In this document: positions 17,769 through 25,813 of the stretch, piece by piece
Layout: every line of letters starts with the position of its first letter
How positions within the stretch are numbered: position 1 is the stretch's first letter
Assembly (NCBI GenBank): GCA_036351675.1
Contig: JAZBPO010000073.1
Coordinates: forward strand, 1-44,399
Direction: 5' to 3'
Source of the DNA: JAZBPO01 sp036351675
GTDB lineage: Bacteria; Pseudomonadota; Gammaproteobacteria; Pseudomonadales; Azotimanducaceae
Length of the DNA stretch: 44,399 nucleotides
Made by a program: the position numbers and the translations under genes
Notes under the pieces: model-generated
What the model saw: the letters and a program-made list of their open reading frames with translations, nothing else
What the model was told of the DNA's origin: nothing
The model's database searches: none

Positions 17769-18428
17769 TCAGGTGTCCTCGCTGCAGGTCGCGGTCTCGG
17801 ACGCGAGGATGTAGTAGCTGAGGTACTCCTTCTTCTCGAGGAAGCCGGTCTTGCGTACGTTCCTGAGGCGACTCTTGGGCCCCTTGCCGTCCTCGTCGTC
17901 TGCTTCGTCCGCCTCGGCATCGTCGTCGGGGCTGCTGCGTGAAGCGCCTTCGCCGGCGTCTGCTTCCTCGCCTGCTTCCGCCTCTTCCCGTCCCGCTTCC
18001 TTCACGAGCGCCATCAGGCGTTTCGCCGTGTCCCAGGTGTCTCCGGACACCTCGTCCTCCACGACGTCGACGTAGAGAGCCGGGCCGAAGCCCTGGCTCT
18101 CGTCGTCCTCGTCGATCGGTGCCGGCCGGATCGACAGGGTGAGGTAGTCGTTCGCGAGCAGGTCGGCATCGAGGAGCGTGTCGTCGCAGACCAGCGAGCG
18201 CCCCCCGGCCGTGATGCGTTCTGCTTCCTCGGTGAGGGCGTCGAGGGTGGCCATGGCGCGTTCGGCCTGGGCATCGCGCTCGCCACCGACCTTGAAGCCG
18301 AAGATCGTGGCGGCGACGACTATGACGATCATCGTGTAGGTGACCCACTCGGAGACGAGCAGCCCGTAGAAACGCTGGAAGTCCTGAGGATCCTTCTCTG
18401 CCCCCGGAATGTTGTTGTCTGTCGCCAT
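17769..18428 (-). CDS. Acidic single-pass membrane protein, function unknown
   Basis: 219 residues from the ATG at 18428 (MATDNNIPGAEKDPQDFQRF). One transmembrane helix lies at about 27-47 (WVTYTMIVIVVAATIFGF). A globular region with two Cys (LVCDDT and, at the end, TATCSEDT) follows, and a very acidic low-complexity stretch at about 145-185 (Glu/Asp/Ala/Gly). Topology with the bulk outside the cytoplasm is plausible but not settled. Not recognised. The next gene on this strand is the possible 59-residue protein 226 bases downstream. Confidence 0.7.
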   Translation of the reverse strand: MATDNNIPGAEKDPQDFQRFYGLLVSEWVTYTMIVIVVAATIFGFKVGGERDAQAERAMATLDALTEEAERITAGGRSLVCDDTLLDADLLANDYLTLSIRPAPIDEDDESQGFGPALYVDVVEDEVSGDTWDTAKRLMALVKEAGREEAEAGEEADAGEGASRSSPDDDAEADEADDEDGKGPKSRLRNVRKTGFLEKKEYLSYYILASETATCSEDT

Positions 18429-18929
18429 GGTCGATCCTGTCGTTCCTGCGAGTGCGGATTCGGGTGCACCGGTCGGCTGTGCCGGGCGGGACTCGCTGCG
18501 CTGGCCATTCGAGCAAATGACGTGCCATGCGGCGCGGGCGGGCCCCTGCCCGCCCGCGCGCTCCGAGACCTCGTCGGACGTCGGCTGCGCGCGGCGATCG
18601 GTCGCTTCCGAGCCGGGTCCGCGGCGAGGCGAAGATGCGCCAGAAGGCATCGGGAAGCCGCGTCACGCACCACGGAAGTGCTGGACGATGCAGATGGCCG
18701 AGCCCGGCCTCCGGGAATGCACCAACAGCTCGCTCCCCGGCCGGGCCATGCCCGAGGGCGCACCTCGGAGGATCCGTCCGAGGCGGTGGGAGGCCGAGTT
18801 TGAGTGAGTGCACACTTCCAGCACAAGTCGCACCGAACTGAGGCGCTGGGGTTTGTCCGGACAAAGGCTGGTCCGCTTCTTGCTCACTGTGTCCGACTCG
18901 GGCTCGAAGCAGGAAACGGAGACCTTTCC
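18429..18929. other. Divergent intergenic region before hydroxylase copy 2
   Basis: 501 bases with no convincing gene. It separates the - strand acidic membrane protein from the + strand hydroxylase. The 14-base palindrome at 18852-18865 is the main feature, 64 bases before the hydroxylase ATG. No convincing sigma-70 hexamer pair was found. A frame open across 18804-18929 is continuous with the hydroxylase but looks non-coding. Confidence 0.6.
18852..18865. promoter_or_regulatory. Perfect palindrome TTTGTCCGGACAAA, operator candidate
   Basis: A perfect 14-base palindrome in the region upstream of the second hydroxylase gene. Its AT-flanked, symmetric form and position suggest a dimeric repressor or activator site (TetR/MarR-like size), but the regulator is unknown. 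I did not find the same palindrome upstream of copy 1. Confidence 0.4.
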
Positions 18930-19895
18930 ATGAGCGATCAGGCGTTGGACCCGGCGGAGCTCTCGCTGGCATCGGAACCACGAACGGGGGCGAGGACCTG
19001 GAGCGACGTCTTCTGGACGCTGCTGCAGCCCACGATCGCGATGGGCGCGCCTCTCCTGGTCGCCGTCACGCTGCTCGGTGAGTTCTGGAACGAGGCGGAC
19101 CGCAAGCTCTTCGCCCTGGTGATGATCTTCCTCCCCATACCGCTCTTCGTATGGGCCGAGCGCCGCTTCGGGCGGGATGACTGGAAGCTCAAGCCCAGCG
19201 AGCTCGCGGAGGACGGGCTCTGGGTCGCCATGGGCGCGTTCCTCTGGGGACCGCTGATCAGCGACATCTACCGCACGCCGATCTCCGAGGGTTTCCGCGC
19301 CATCCGTGATCGAACCCTGCTGGAGATCAGCCTGGAGCCGACGACCGTGTTCGGCCTGTTCGGTGCTGTCATCTTCATCCGCATCTGCAGGGCCTTCCCC
19401 TACTACTGGCTGCATCGCATCCAGCACGAAGCCGTGTTCTGGTGGCGCATCCACGCGACCCATCACCACATCACGAAGATGAGCTTCCTGCGCGGCGGCA
19501 GGACGCATCCGTTCGAGTACTTCGCCCTTTCGCTCGGTGGGCTCATGGTCATGGCCTTCCTGGGCGCGAGCGACGAGGTCGTGGCGGTCTCCGCCGCCTT
19601 CGGCATGTGGAACGGCAAGTTCAATCACTCCAACCTGCCGCTCAAGTCCTTGCCCGTCTATGACTGGGTCTTCGCCACCGCGCCGCAGCATCACGTGCAC
19701 CACTCTCACGACATGCGGCAGAGCAACTCGAACTACGGGTGCTCGATCATCCTCTGGGACCGGGTCTTCGGTACCTACTGTGGCGACGAATCGAGCCAGG
19801 TGAAGAAGACCGGCGCCGGCAAGGGCGTTCCGCTTTCCATCAAGGAACAGCTCATGCTGGCGTTCTATCCGACCAAGCGCCTCATCGATCTCTGA
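18930..19895 (+). CDS. Membrane fatty acid hydroxylase / sterol desaturase family protein (copy 2)
   Basis: 321 residues from the ATG at 18930, with AGGA and GGAG upstream. It shares layout and much sequence with copy 1: hydrophobic segments near 30-48, 54-70 and 90-110, then HRIQH, HATHHH and HHVHHSHD histidine clusters that bind a di-iron centre. The tail MRQSNSNYGCSIILWDRVFG and the closing LMLAFYPTKRLIDL are also shared. It is expected to hydroxylate or desaturate a membrane lipid; the substrate cannot be read from the sequence. It is followed by a hairpin and a small membrane protein gene 111 bases downstream, a possible partner. Confidence 0.86.
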   Translation: MSDQALDPAELSLASEPRTGARTWSDVFWTLLQPTIAMGAPLLVAVTLLGEFWNEADRKLFALVMIFLPIPLFVWAERRFGRDDWKLKPSELAEDGLWVAMGAFLWGPLISDIYRTPISEGFRAIRDRTLLEISLEPTTVFGLFGAVIFIRICRAFPYYWLHRIQHEAVFWWRIHATHHHITKMSFLRGGRTHPFEYFALSLGGLMVMAFLGASDEVVAVSAAFGMWNGKFNHSNLPLKSLPVYDWVFATAPQHHVHHSHDMRQSNSNYGCSIILWDRVFGTYCGDESSQVKKTGAGKGVPLSIKEQLMLAFYPTKRLIDL

Positions 19896-19917
19896 CGTGG
19901 CGCGTCCGGCGTCGCAG

Positions 19918-19941
19918 CCGACCGGGTCCAGCCCCGGTCGG
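19918..19941 (+). repeat. Hairpin between hydroxylase copy 2 and the small membrane protein
   Basis: A perfect nine-base stem CCGACCGGG / CCCGGTCGG with a six-base loop, 22 bases after the hydroxylase stop. No T-run follows, so it is more likely a transcript-stabilising or attenuating structure than a full terminator. Confidence 0.45.
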
Positions 19942-20006
19942 TGCGGCGCGCGCCTGCTTCCAATGCTCCGGAACACTGTAGCCGGGAACACCGCGAGTCG
20001 AACGTC

Positions 20007-20264
20007 ATGAGCAACCCCTGGGTCCTCGTCCCTTTCGGCATCGGCACGGTCGCGTTCTTCGTGACCCTCTACATCACGATCTTCGTCCCGAAGGCCTCCG
20101 ATACGCCCTGGAACGAGGAGGCGACGGCCGAGGAACACCCCCTGCGGCGCTGGGACACGGTGATCACCTGGGTCATGTGGGCCGGCTGGGGCGTCGCCAT
20201 GGTGATGAAGTTTCTCGATCGCAACAAACTGATCGACAAGCTGACGGACGCCTTGCCCTTCTGA
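20007..20264 (+). CDS. Small two-helix membrane protein
   Basis: 85 residues from the ATG at 20007 (MSNPWVLVPFGIGTVAFFVT). It has two hydrophobic helices, about 5-27 and 50-67 (TVITWVMWAGWGVAMVMKF), joined by a polar loop with TPWNEEATAEEHPLRRWD, and a basic C-terminus. It is not recognised. Adjacency to the hydroxylase suggests a membrane partner or electron-transfer scaffold, but there is no cofactor motif. Converges with ubiB, 40 bases between stops. Confidence 0.65.
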   Translation: MSNPWVLVPFGIGTVAFFVTLYITIFVPKASDTPWNEEATAEEHPLRRWDTVITWVMWAGWGVAMVMKFLDRNKLIDKLTDALPF

Positions 20265-20304
20265 GGCCCGGCACCTTTCTCCGGCCGCCTTCCCCTCGCC
20301 TCAC

Positions 20305-21987
20305 TCAGATCCGGCCCGAGAGCAGCAGCAGGCCGGCCAGCGCCAGCAGGCCGCCGGACAGGCTGGCACCATCCGCGCCTGCCGCCGCCACCGACGGCAA
20401 GAGCAGGCCGGCACCACCGGCGAGTGCGACGTAGCCCGCGATGCGGCGGCGCCGTGCGCCGCGCTCCTGCTCCGCCACCACCTGCTGCAGCGTGGCGAGC
20501 GTGCGCCGCTGGGCCACGGCGATGTCGTCGAGGCGCTGGAGCTGGCGCGTCGCCTGCAGCAACAGGCCCGGCAGCTGGGGCAGCTGTTCGAGGAACTCCG
20601 GGGCACGGTCGGCGGCTTCACGGAGCGCGGCCACCGGGCCGACGCGGCGTGCCATCCAGCGTTCCATGAAGGGCTTCGCCGTGGCCCAGAGGTCGAGTTC
20701 CGGATAGAGCTGGCGGCCCATGCCCTCGATGTTCAGGAGCGTCTTCTGCAGCAGCACGAGCTGCGGCTGCACTTCCATGTCGAAGCGCCGGGCCGTCTGG
20801 AACAGATCGAGGAGGAAGGCGCCGAAGGAGATCTCGCTGATCGGCTTCTGGAACAGCGGTTCGCACAGGGAGCGGATGACCCGCTCGAACTCGATCACGT
20901 CCGTCTCCGGCTTCACCCAGCCGGACTGCACGTGGAGCTGCGCGATCTGGTGGTAGTCCTGGTTGAAGAAGGCGAGGAGCATGCGCGCCAGGTAGTCCTG
21001 ATCGCCCTCCGTGAGCGAGCCGATGATCGCGCAGTCCACGGCGATGTAGCTCGGATCGGAGGGATCCGAGACGTCGACGAAGATGTTCCCCGGATGCATG
21101 TCCGCGTGGAAGAAGTTGTCCTCGAAGACCTGCGTGAAGAAGGTCTCGACGCCACGGTCCGCGAGCACCTTCATGTCGGTGCCGGCGTCGATGAGGCCCT
21201 GCACGTCGGAGACCGGGATGCCGTGGATGCGTTCGAGGACGAGGACGTTGCGGCGAGTGTGGTCCCAGTGCACCTTCGGGACGTAGAGCAGCGGCGAGTT
21301 GGTGAAGTTGCGGCGCAGCTCGGAGCCGTTCGCCGCCTCGAGCAGCAGGTCCAGCTCGTTCATGATGGTGTGTTCGTAGTCCTCGACCACCTCGACCGGG
21401 CGCAGACGCCGCGCTTCCGGAACGAGGCGCTGCAGCAGTTCAGCGAGGCCCATGAGCAGGCGCAGGTCCTCGGCGATCACCACCTCGATGTCCGGGCGGA
21501 TGACCTTGACCACGACCTCGCTGCCGTCGCGGAGCTCCGCCGCATGCACCTGGGCGACGCTCGCTGACGCCATGGGTTCGGTCTCGAAGCGTGTGAAGTT
21601 CGCCTCGATCGGCGCCTCGAGCGCCGCCTCCACGAGTGCCCGCGCCTGCTCGCCCGGAAAGGGCGTGACCCGGTCCTGCAGGTTCCGGAGCTCGGCGGCG
21701 AACTCGGGCGCGAGCAGGTCCGGACGCGTCGACAGGATCTGACCGAACTTCACGAACACGGGCCCCAGATCCTCTAGGGCGAGACGCAGGCGTCGTGCCG
21801 GCGGCCCCTCCGCCTTCGGCAGCAGGAACGTCGGGAATGCCGCGGCGAGCAGCCGCAGGGGCCAGGGCACCTGGCGCGTCGACAGGCCCGCCACGGCGAA
21901 CAGCTCGTCGAGGCGCCAGCGCAGGACGATGGCGAGGATCCGGCGCGCGCGCCGGACACGCGCGAGGAGCAGGCGCGGGCCCTTCAC
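20305..21987 (-). CDS. ubiB: Ubiquinone biosynthesis protein UbiB (atypical kinase/ATPase)
   Basis: 560 residues. A protein-kinase-like ATPase needed for ubiquinone synthesis. Visible are the KxGQ motif (FVKFGQILSTRPDLL), the Ala-rich replacement of the glycine loop (MASASVAQVHAA), the catalytic-loop equivalent (FHADMHPGNIFV) and two C-terminal transmembrane helices (about 510-558). The start is GTG, overlapping the ubiJ stop as GTGA. Last gene of a long - strand run. Confidence 0.95.
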   Translation of the reverse strand: MKGPRLLLARVRRARRILAIVLRWRLDELFAVAGLSTRQVPWPLRLLAAAFPTFLLPKAEGPPARRLRLALEDLGPVFVKFGQILSTRPDLLAPEFAAELRNLQDRVTPFPGEQARALVEAALEAPIEANFTRFETEPMASASVAQVHAAELRDGSEVVVKVIRPDIEVVIAEDLRLLMGLAELLQRLVPEARRLRPVEVVEDYEHTIMNELDLLLEAANGSELRRNFTNSPLLYVPKVHWDHTRRNVLVLERIHGIPVSDVQGLIDAGTDMKVLADRGVETFFTQVFEDNFFHADMHPGNIFVDVSDPSDPSYIAVDCAIIGSLTEGDQDYLARMLLAFFNQDYHQIAQLHVQSGWVKPETDVIEFERVIRSLCEPLFQKPISEISFGAFLLDLFQTARRFDMEVQPQLVLLQKTLLNIEGMGRQLYPELDLWATAKPFMERWMARRVGPVAALREAADRAPEFLEQLPQLPGLLLQATRQLQRLDDIAVAQRRTLATLQQVVAEQERGARRRRIAGYVALAGGAGLLLPSVAAAGADGASLSGGLLALAGLLLLSGRI

Positions 21988-22622
21988 GCGGCCGGGTCCT
22001 CCGCCCGCTCGAGGCGCGTGCGCAGCTGCGCCATGCGTGCCTCCAGGCGATCGACCGCGAGCCGCACGTCGTCGACTTCGTCGAGGAAGCGCATCACCTC
22101 CGGCCGTGACGGCAGGGGACCCTGTTCGGAGGTCAGCAGGCCGCGTACCGCCTTCGCGCCCCCACGTGCGAAGCGGCGCATCTCCTGGCCGCTGCGGCGC
22201 GCGGCGACCCCGGCGGCCGCCGTCGGCGCCTCGCCGAAGACACGCGCCAGCGGACCCTCGAGGTCGGGCCGGAAGCGGGAAAGGACCGCGAACACCGAGG
22301 TGACGAGTTCGCGGTCACCGTCGATGCGCACGGCGCCGGCCATGACGGCGCGTTCCTGATCGCCGGCGAGCAGGTCGACCAGGCCGGCTGGCGTGAGCCG
22401 TGCGCTGGCGTCGGCCCGCGTTTCCGCGTCGGCCTCGACCCGCAGCCCCTCGGCGGTGAACACGAGCGAGAGTCGCGCGGGTCCGCCTCGCAGTTCGATG
22501 TCCAGGCGTCGACCCGCGAGCGCCGCTAGCTCGGCGCGGGTCGCGGGATCGGCGGCGAGCAGGGTACGCAGGGTCGCCTCGACGGCGGCCGCTGCGAAGG
22601 TGGCTGCGAGCGAGGGCGCCAC
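21984..22622 (-). CDS. ubiJ: Ubiquinone biosynthesis accessory factor UbiJ
   Basis: 212 residues, starting with GTG. An N-terminal SCP2-like lipid-binding domain (about 1-115, with LDIELRGGPARLSLVFTAEGLRVEA) is followed by a C-terminal coiled segment (EVDDVRLAVDRLEARMAQLRT). UbiJ scaffolds the ubiquinone-synthesising complex and binds quinone intermediates. It lies eight bases after ubiE and overlaps ubiB, the classical ubiE-ubiJ-ubiB order. Confidence 0.92.
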   Translation of the reverse strand: MAPSLAATFAAAAVEATLRTLLAADPATRAELAALAGRRLDIELRGGPARLSLVFTAEGLRVEADAETRADASARLTPAGLVDLLAGDQERAVMAGAVRIDGDRELVTSVFAVLSRFRPDLEGPLARVFGEAPTAAAGVAARRSGQEMRRFARGGAKAVRGLLTSEQGPLPSRPEVMRFLDEVDDVRLAVDRLEARMAQLRTRLERAEDPAA

Positions 22623-22630
22623 GGCGTGGC

Positions 22631-23416
22631 TCAGGGCGCCACGCCGCGGTGGATCGCGACGATGCCCCCGAGGAGATCGTGGAAGCGCACGGCCTCGAAG
22701 CCGGCCGACCGCATCATCTCCGCAAGCTCCTCCTGCGGCGGATGCATGCGGATCGACTCGTTCAGGTAGCGATAGGAGTCGGCGTCGTTCGCGACGATGC
22801 GCCCCATGACGGGCCAGGTCGCCGCGAAGGCATCGTAGGCGCGCGACAGCAGGGGGCTGCGCGGCTTCGAGAACTCCAGCACGAGCAGGCGGCCGCCAGG
22901 GGCGAGGACGCGGCGCATCTCGGCCAGGGCGACGTCCTTGCGCGTGACGTTGCGCAGGCCGAAGGCGATGGTCACGCAGTCGAAGGTGCCGCTCTCGAAG
23001 GGCAGCTTCTCGGCATCGGCGAGGACGGCCTCCACGTTGGCGTGGCCCTCGTCGAGCATGCGGTCCCGGCCCACCTCGAGCATGGCGGCGTTGATGTCCG
23101 AGAGCACGACGCGGCCCTCGGCGCCGACGCGTGGGGCGAACAGCCGCGCGAGGTCGCCCGTGCCGCCCGCGAGGTCGAGGATGCGGTGGCCGGCGCGAAC
23201 GCCGGAGAGCTCGATCACCATGCGCTTCATCACGCGGTGCGTGCCGAAGGACATGAGATCGTTCATGACGTCGTAGCGTGGTGCGACGGAGCGGAACACG
23301 TCACCGACGCGGCGCGCCTTGTCCTCGATCGGCACCTGCTCGTAGCCGAAATCGACGGTTTCGGAGGTGCCCGTAGCGGAGGCAGCGCCCTTCCCGGGCG
23401 CGTCGTGCTCACTCAT
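22631..23416 (-). CDS. ubiE: Ubiquinone/menaquinone C-methyltransferase
   Basis: 261 residues, SAM-dependent. Motif I is ILDLAGGTGDLARLF; downstream DINAAMLEVGRDR and FGLRNVTRKDVALAEMRRVL are typical UbiE segments. It C-methylates the benzoquinol ring in ubiquinone (and menaquinone) synthesis. The N-terminal 20 or so residues before VDFGYEQVPIEDKA are variable in the family. Confidence 0.96.
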   Translation of the reverse strand: MSEHDAPGKGAASATGTSETVDFGYEQVPIEDKARRVGDVFRSVAPRYDVMNDLMSFGTHRVMKRMVIELSGVRAGHRILDLAGGTGDLARLFAPRVGAEGRVVLSDINAAMLEVGRDRMLDEGHANVEAVLADAEKLPFESGTFDCVTIAFGLRNVTRKDVALAEMRRVLAPGGRLLVLEFSKPRSPLLSRAYDAFAATWPVMGRIVANDADSYRYLNESIRMHPPQEELAEMMRSAGFEAVRFHDLLGGIVAIHRGVAP

Positions 23417-23473
23417 GGGGATGGCTCGGATGAATGCGGCCCGCGCATTGTAAGGGACGCCGGTGTCCGGCGT

Positions 23474-23866
23474 TCAGTCCCTGGAAGGCGTCCACTGGCC
23501 GAGCTGGATCGGCGGCAGGCGCGAGGCGTTCGCGGCTTCCAGTTCGTCGAGGTAGGCCTGCCACATGGCATCCCGCGACTCGCCGAGCTCGCGCAGGAAG
23601 TCCCAGGTGTAGATGCCCGTGTCGTGGCCGTCGTCGAACACGAGCTTGATGGCGTAGTTGCCGACGGCCTCCACGGCGGTGACGTTCACGTCCTTCTTGC
23701 CCGTCTGCAGGATGCGTTCACCGGCCCCATGACCCCGCACCTCCGCCGACGGCGAGTACACGCGCAGGAACTCGCAGGGCAGTTCGTGAACCACGCCGTC
23801 GGGCCAGCTCAGTTCGAGCAGGCGAGACTTGCGTCGCAGGCGAATCCCGCTCGGCGCCTCGCTCAC
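23474..23866 (-). CDS. DUF971 domain protein
   Basis: 130 residues. The whole protein is the DUF971 / gamma-butyrobetaine hydroxylase N-terminal-like domain: IRLRRKSRLLELSWPDG, LPCEFLRVYSPSAEV and VGNYAIKLVFDDGHDTGIYTWDFL. That domain in eukaryotic enzymes binds a structural metal. Stand-alone versions have been linked to iron-sulfur carrier roles. Start GTG overlaps the hslU stop (GTGA). Its place between hslVU and ubiEJB is common in gammaproteobacteria. Confidence 0.93.
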   Translation of the reverse strand: MSEAPSGIRLRRKSRLLELSWPDGVVHELPCEFLRVYSPSAEVRGHGAGERILQTGKKDVNVTAVEAVGNYAIKLVFDDGHDTGIYTWDFLRELGESRDAMWQAYLDELEAANASRLPPIQLGQWTPSRD

Positions 23867-25206
23867 AGGATGTACCTGGACAGGTCTTCGTCCTGCGCGA
23901 GGCCCTCGAGCTGGCTGTCGACGTAGGCGGCGTCGACCGTGAAGGTGCCCTCGGCGGCCAGCTTGTCCGCATCGAAGGAGGCGTTCTCGAGCAGGCGCTC
24001 CATGACCGTGTGCAGTCGGCGGGCGCCGATGTTCTCCGTTCGTTCGTTCACCTGCCAGGCGATCTCGGCGATGCGGGAGATGGCGTCCTCGGCGAAGTCC
24101 AGCTGCACGCCCTCGGTGCCGAGGAGCGCCGCGTACTGTTCCGTCAGAGACGCTTTCGGCTCCGTGAGGATGCGCTGGAACTGCTCCGGCGAGAGCGCCG
24201 CGAGCTCGACTCGAATCGGTAGCCGCCCCTGCAGTTCAGGGATCAGATCGCTCGGCTTCGAGAGGTGGAAGGCGCCGGAGGCGATGAAGAGGATGTGGTC
24301 CGTGCGCACCATCCCGTACTTGGTGGAGACGGTGCAGCCTTCGATGAGCGGCAACAGGTCGCGCTGCACGCCTTCGCGGGAGACGTCGGCGCCCTGCGTC
24401 TCGCGCCGCTGCGCGACCTTGTCGATCTCGTCGAGGAAGACGATGCCGCTCTGCTCGACGCGCGTGACGGCACTGGCGGTGAGTTCCTCCTCGTTGACGA
24501 GCTTCGCCGCCTCCTCGTCGCGCAGACGACGCATGGCTTCCTTCACGGACAGCTTCACGGACTTGCGGCGGCCGCCGGCGAGGCCCGAGAACATGTTCTG
24601 CAGCTGCCCGGCCATTTCCTCGAGCCCCGGCGGGGCCATGAGTTCGGCGCCCGGCGCGCTCTGGGCCAGTTCGATCTCCACCTCGCGATCGTCGAGTTCG
24701 CCCTCGCGCAGCTTCTTGCGGAAGAGCTGGCGTGTGCTCGAGTCCGGCTCGCTCGGCGTCTCGGCCCCGAAGCCGACGCCACTCGAACGTGCCGCCGGCA
24801 GCAGCGCATCGAGCATGCGTTCCTCTGCGGCGTCCTCGGCCCGGTGGCGGACGCGCTCCATCTCCTGCACGCGGCCCATCTTCACGGCCGCGTCGACGAG
24901 ATCGCGGACGATGGACTCGACGTCGCGGCCGACGTAGCCCACCTCCGTGAACTTGGTCGCCTCTACCTTGATGAAGGGTGCGTTCGCGAGCCTGGCGAGG
25001 CGCCGGGCGATCTCCGTCTTGCCGACGCCCGTGGGGCCGATCATGAGGATGTTCTTCGGCGTCACCTCCTCGCGCAGCTCTTCCGGGAGCTGCAGACGGC
25101 GCCAGCGGTTGCGCAGTGCGATGGCGACGGCGCGCTTGGCCTCGTCCTGGCCGATGATGTGGCGGTCGAGCTCGTGGACGATCTCGCGCGGGGTCATGTC
25201 CGACAT
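23863..25206 (-). CDS. hslU: HslU, ATPase subunit of the HslVU protease
   Basis: 447 residues. AAA+ unfoldase that feeds proteins to HslV. N-terminal signature TPREIVHELDRHIIGQDEAKRA, Walker A GPTGVGKTE (about 57-65), the intermediate I-domain (about 110-230, charged), Walker B IVFLDEIDK, and the C-terminal YIL that docks into HslV. It starts eight bases after hslV. Confidence 0.97.
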   Translation of the reverse strand: MSDMTPREIVHELDRHIIGQDEAKRAVAIALRNRWRRLQLPEELREEVTPKNILMIGPTGVGKTEIARRLARLANAPFIKVEATKFTEVGYVGRDVESIVRDLVDAAVKMGRVQEMERVRHRAEDAAEERMLDALLPAARSSGVGFGAETPSEPDSSTRQLFRKKLREGELDDREVEIELAQSAPGAELMAPPGLEEMAGQLQNMFSGLAGGRRKSVKLSVKEAMRRLRDEEAAKLVNEEELTASAVTRVEQSGIVFLDEIDKVAQRRETQGADVSREGVQRDLLPLIEGCTVSTKYGMVRTDHILFIASGAFHLSKPSDLIPELQGRLPIRVELAALSPEQFQRILTEPKASLTEQYAALLGTEGVQLDFAEDAISRIAEIAWQVNERTENIGARRLHTVMERLLENASFDADKLAAEGTFTVDAAYVDSQLEGLAQDEDLSRYIL

Positions 25207-25214
25207 GGGGTGCC

Positions 25215-25763
25215 TCAGGCCGTGGGGGTCTCGATCGTCTCGATCGTGAAGTTGTGGTTGGTGTAGACGCAGATGTCGGCGGCGATGGTCAACGCCTTCT
25301 CGACGATGTCGGTGGCGCCGAGTTCCGTGTGCGCCACGAGCGCCCGCGCCGCCGCGCTCGCGAAGTTGCCACCGGAGCCGATGGCCATGACGCCGTGCTC
25401 CGGCTCCACCACGTCGCCGTTGCCGCTGATGATGAGCGAGTGCTCCGTGTCGGCTACGGCGAGCATGGCTTCCAGGCGCCGCAGTGCCCTGTCCGTGCGC
25501 CAGTCCTTCGCCAGATCGACGGCCGAGCGCACGAGGTGGCCCTGATGCTTCTCGAGTTGCGCCTCGAAGCGCTCGAAGAGGGTGAAGGCGTCCGCCGTGG
25601 CGCCTGCGAAACCGGCGATCACGCGGTCCTTGTACAGGCGCCGGACCTTGCGGACGTTGCCCTTCATCACCGCGTCGCCGGCCGTGACCTGGCCGTCGCC
25701 GCCGATGGCCACGGCGCCGGGGCGACGCACGGAGAGGATGGTGGTGCCGTGCATCTGTTCCAT
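25215..25763 (-). CDS. hslV: HslV, peptidase subunit of the HslVU protease
   Basis: 182 residues from the ATG at 25763. It forms a proteasome-like double hexamer with an N-terminal threonine nucleophile. The sequence TTILSVRRPG is the conserved mature N-terminus, so Thr7 should be the nucleophile after removal of the short propeptide MEQMHG. In E. coli only Met is removed. GDGQVTAGD and the C-terminal strands fit the family. The frame is open far upstream, but that part is not HslV. Confidence 0.96.
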   Translation of the reverse strand: MEQMHGTTILSVRRPGAVAIGGDGQVTAGDAVMKGNVRKVRRLYKDRVIAGFAGATADAFTLFERFEAQLEKHQGHLVRSAVDLAKDWRTDRALRRLEAMLAVADTEHSLIISGNGDVVEPEHGVMAIGSGGNFASAAARALVAHTELGATDIVEKALTIAADICVYTNHNFTIETIETPTA

Positions 25764-25813
25764 GGCGGGCTCCGATTGCGTGATGGAACTTAGTGGGGGC
25801 GTGAGGCGTGTCT

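Noticed and set aside
18804..18929. N-terminal extension of hydroxylase copy 2
   Set aside because: It has no similarity to copy 1, crosses the palindromic operator candidate, and the ATG at 18930 has a good ribosome site.
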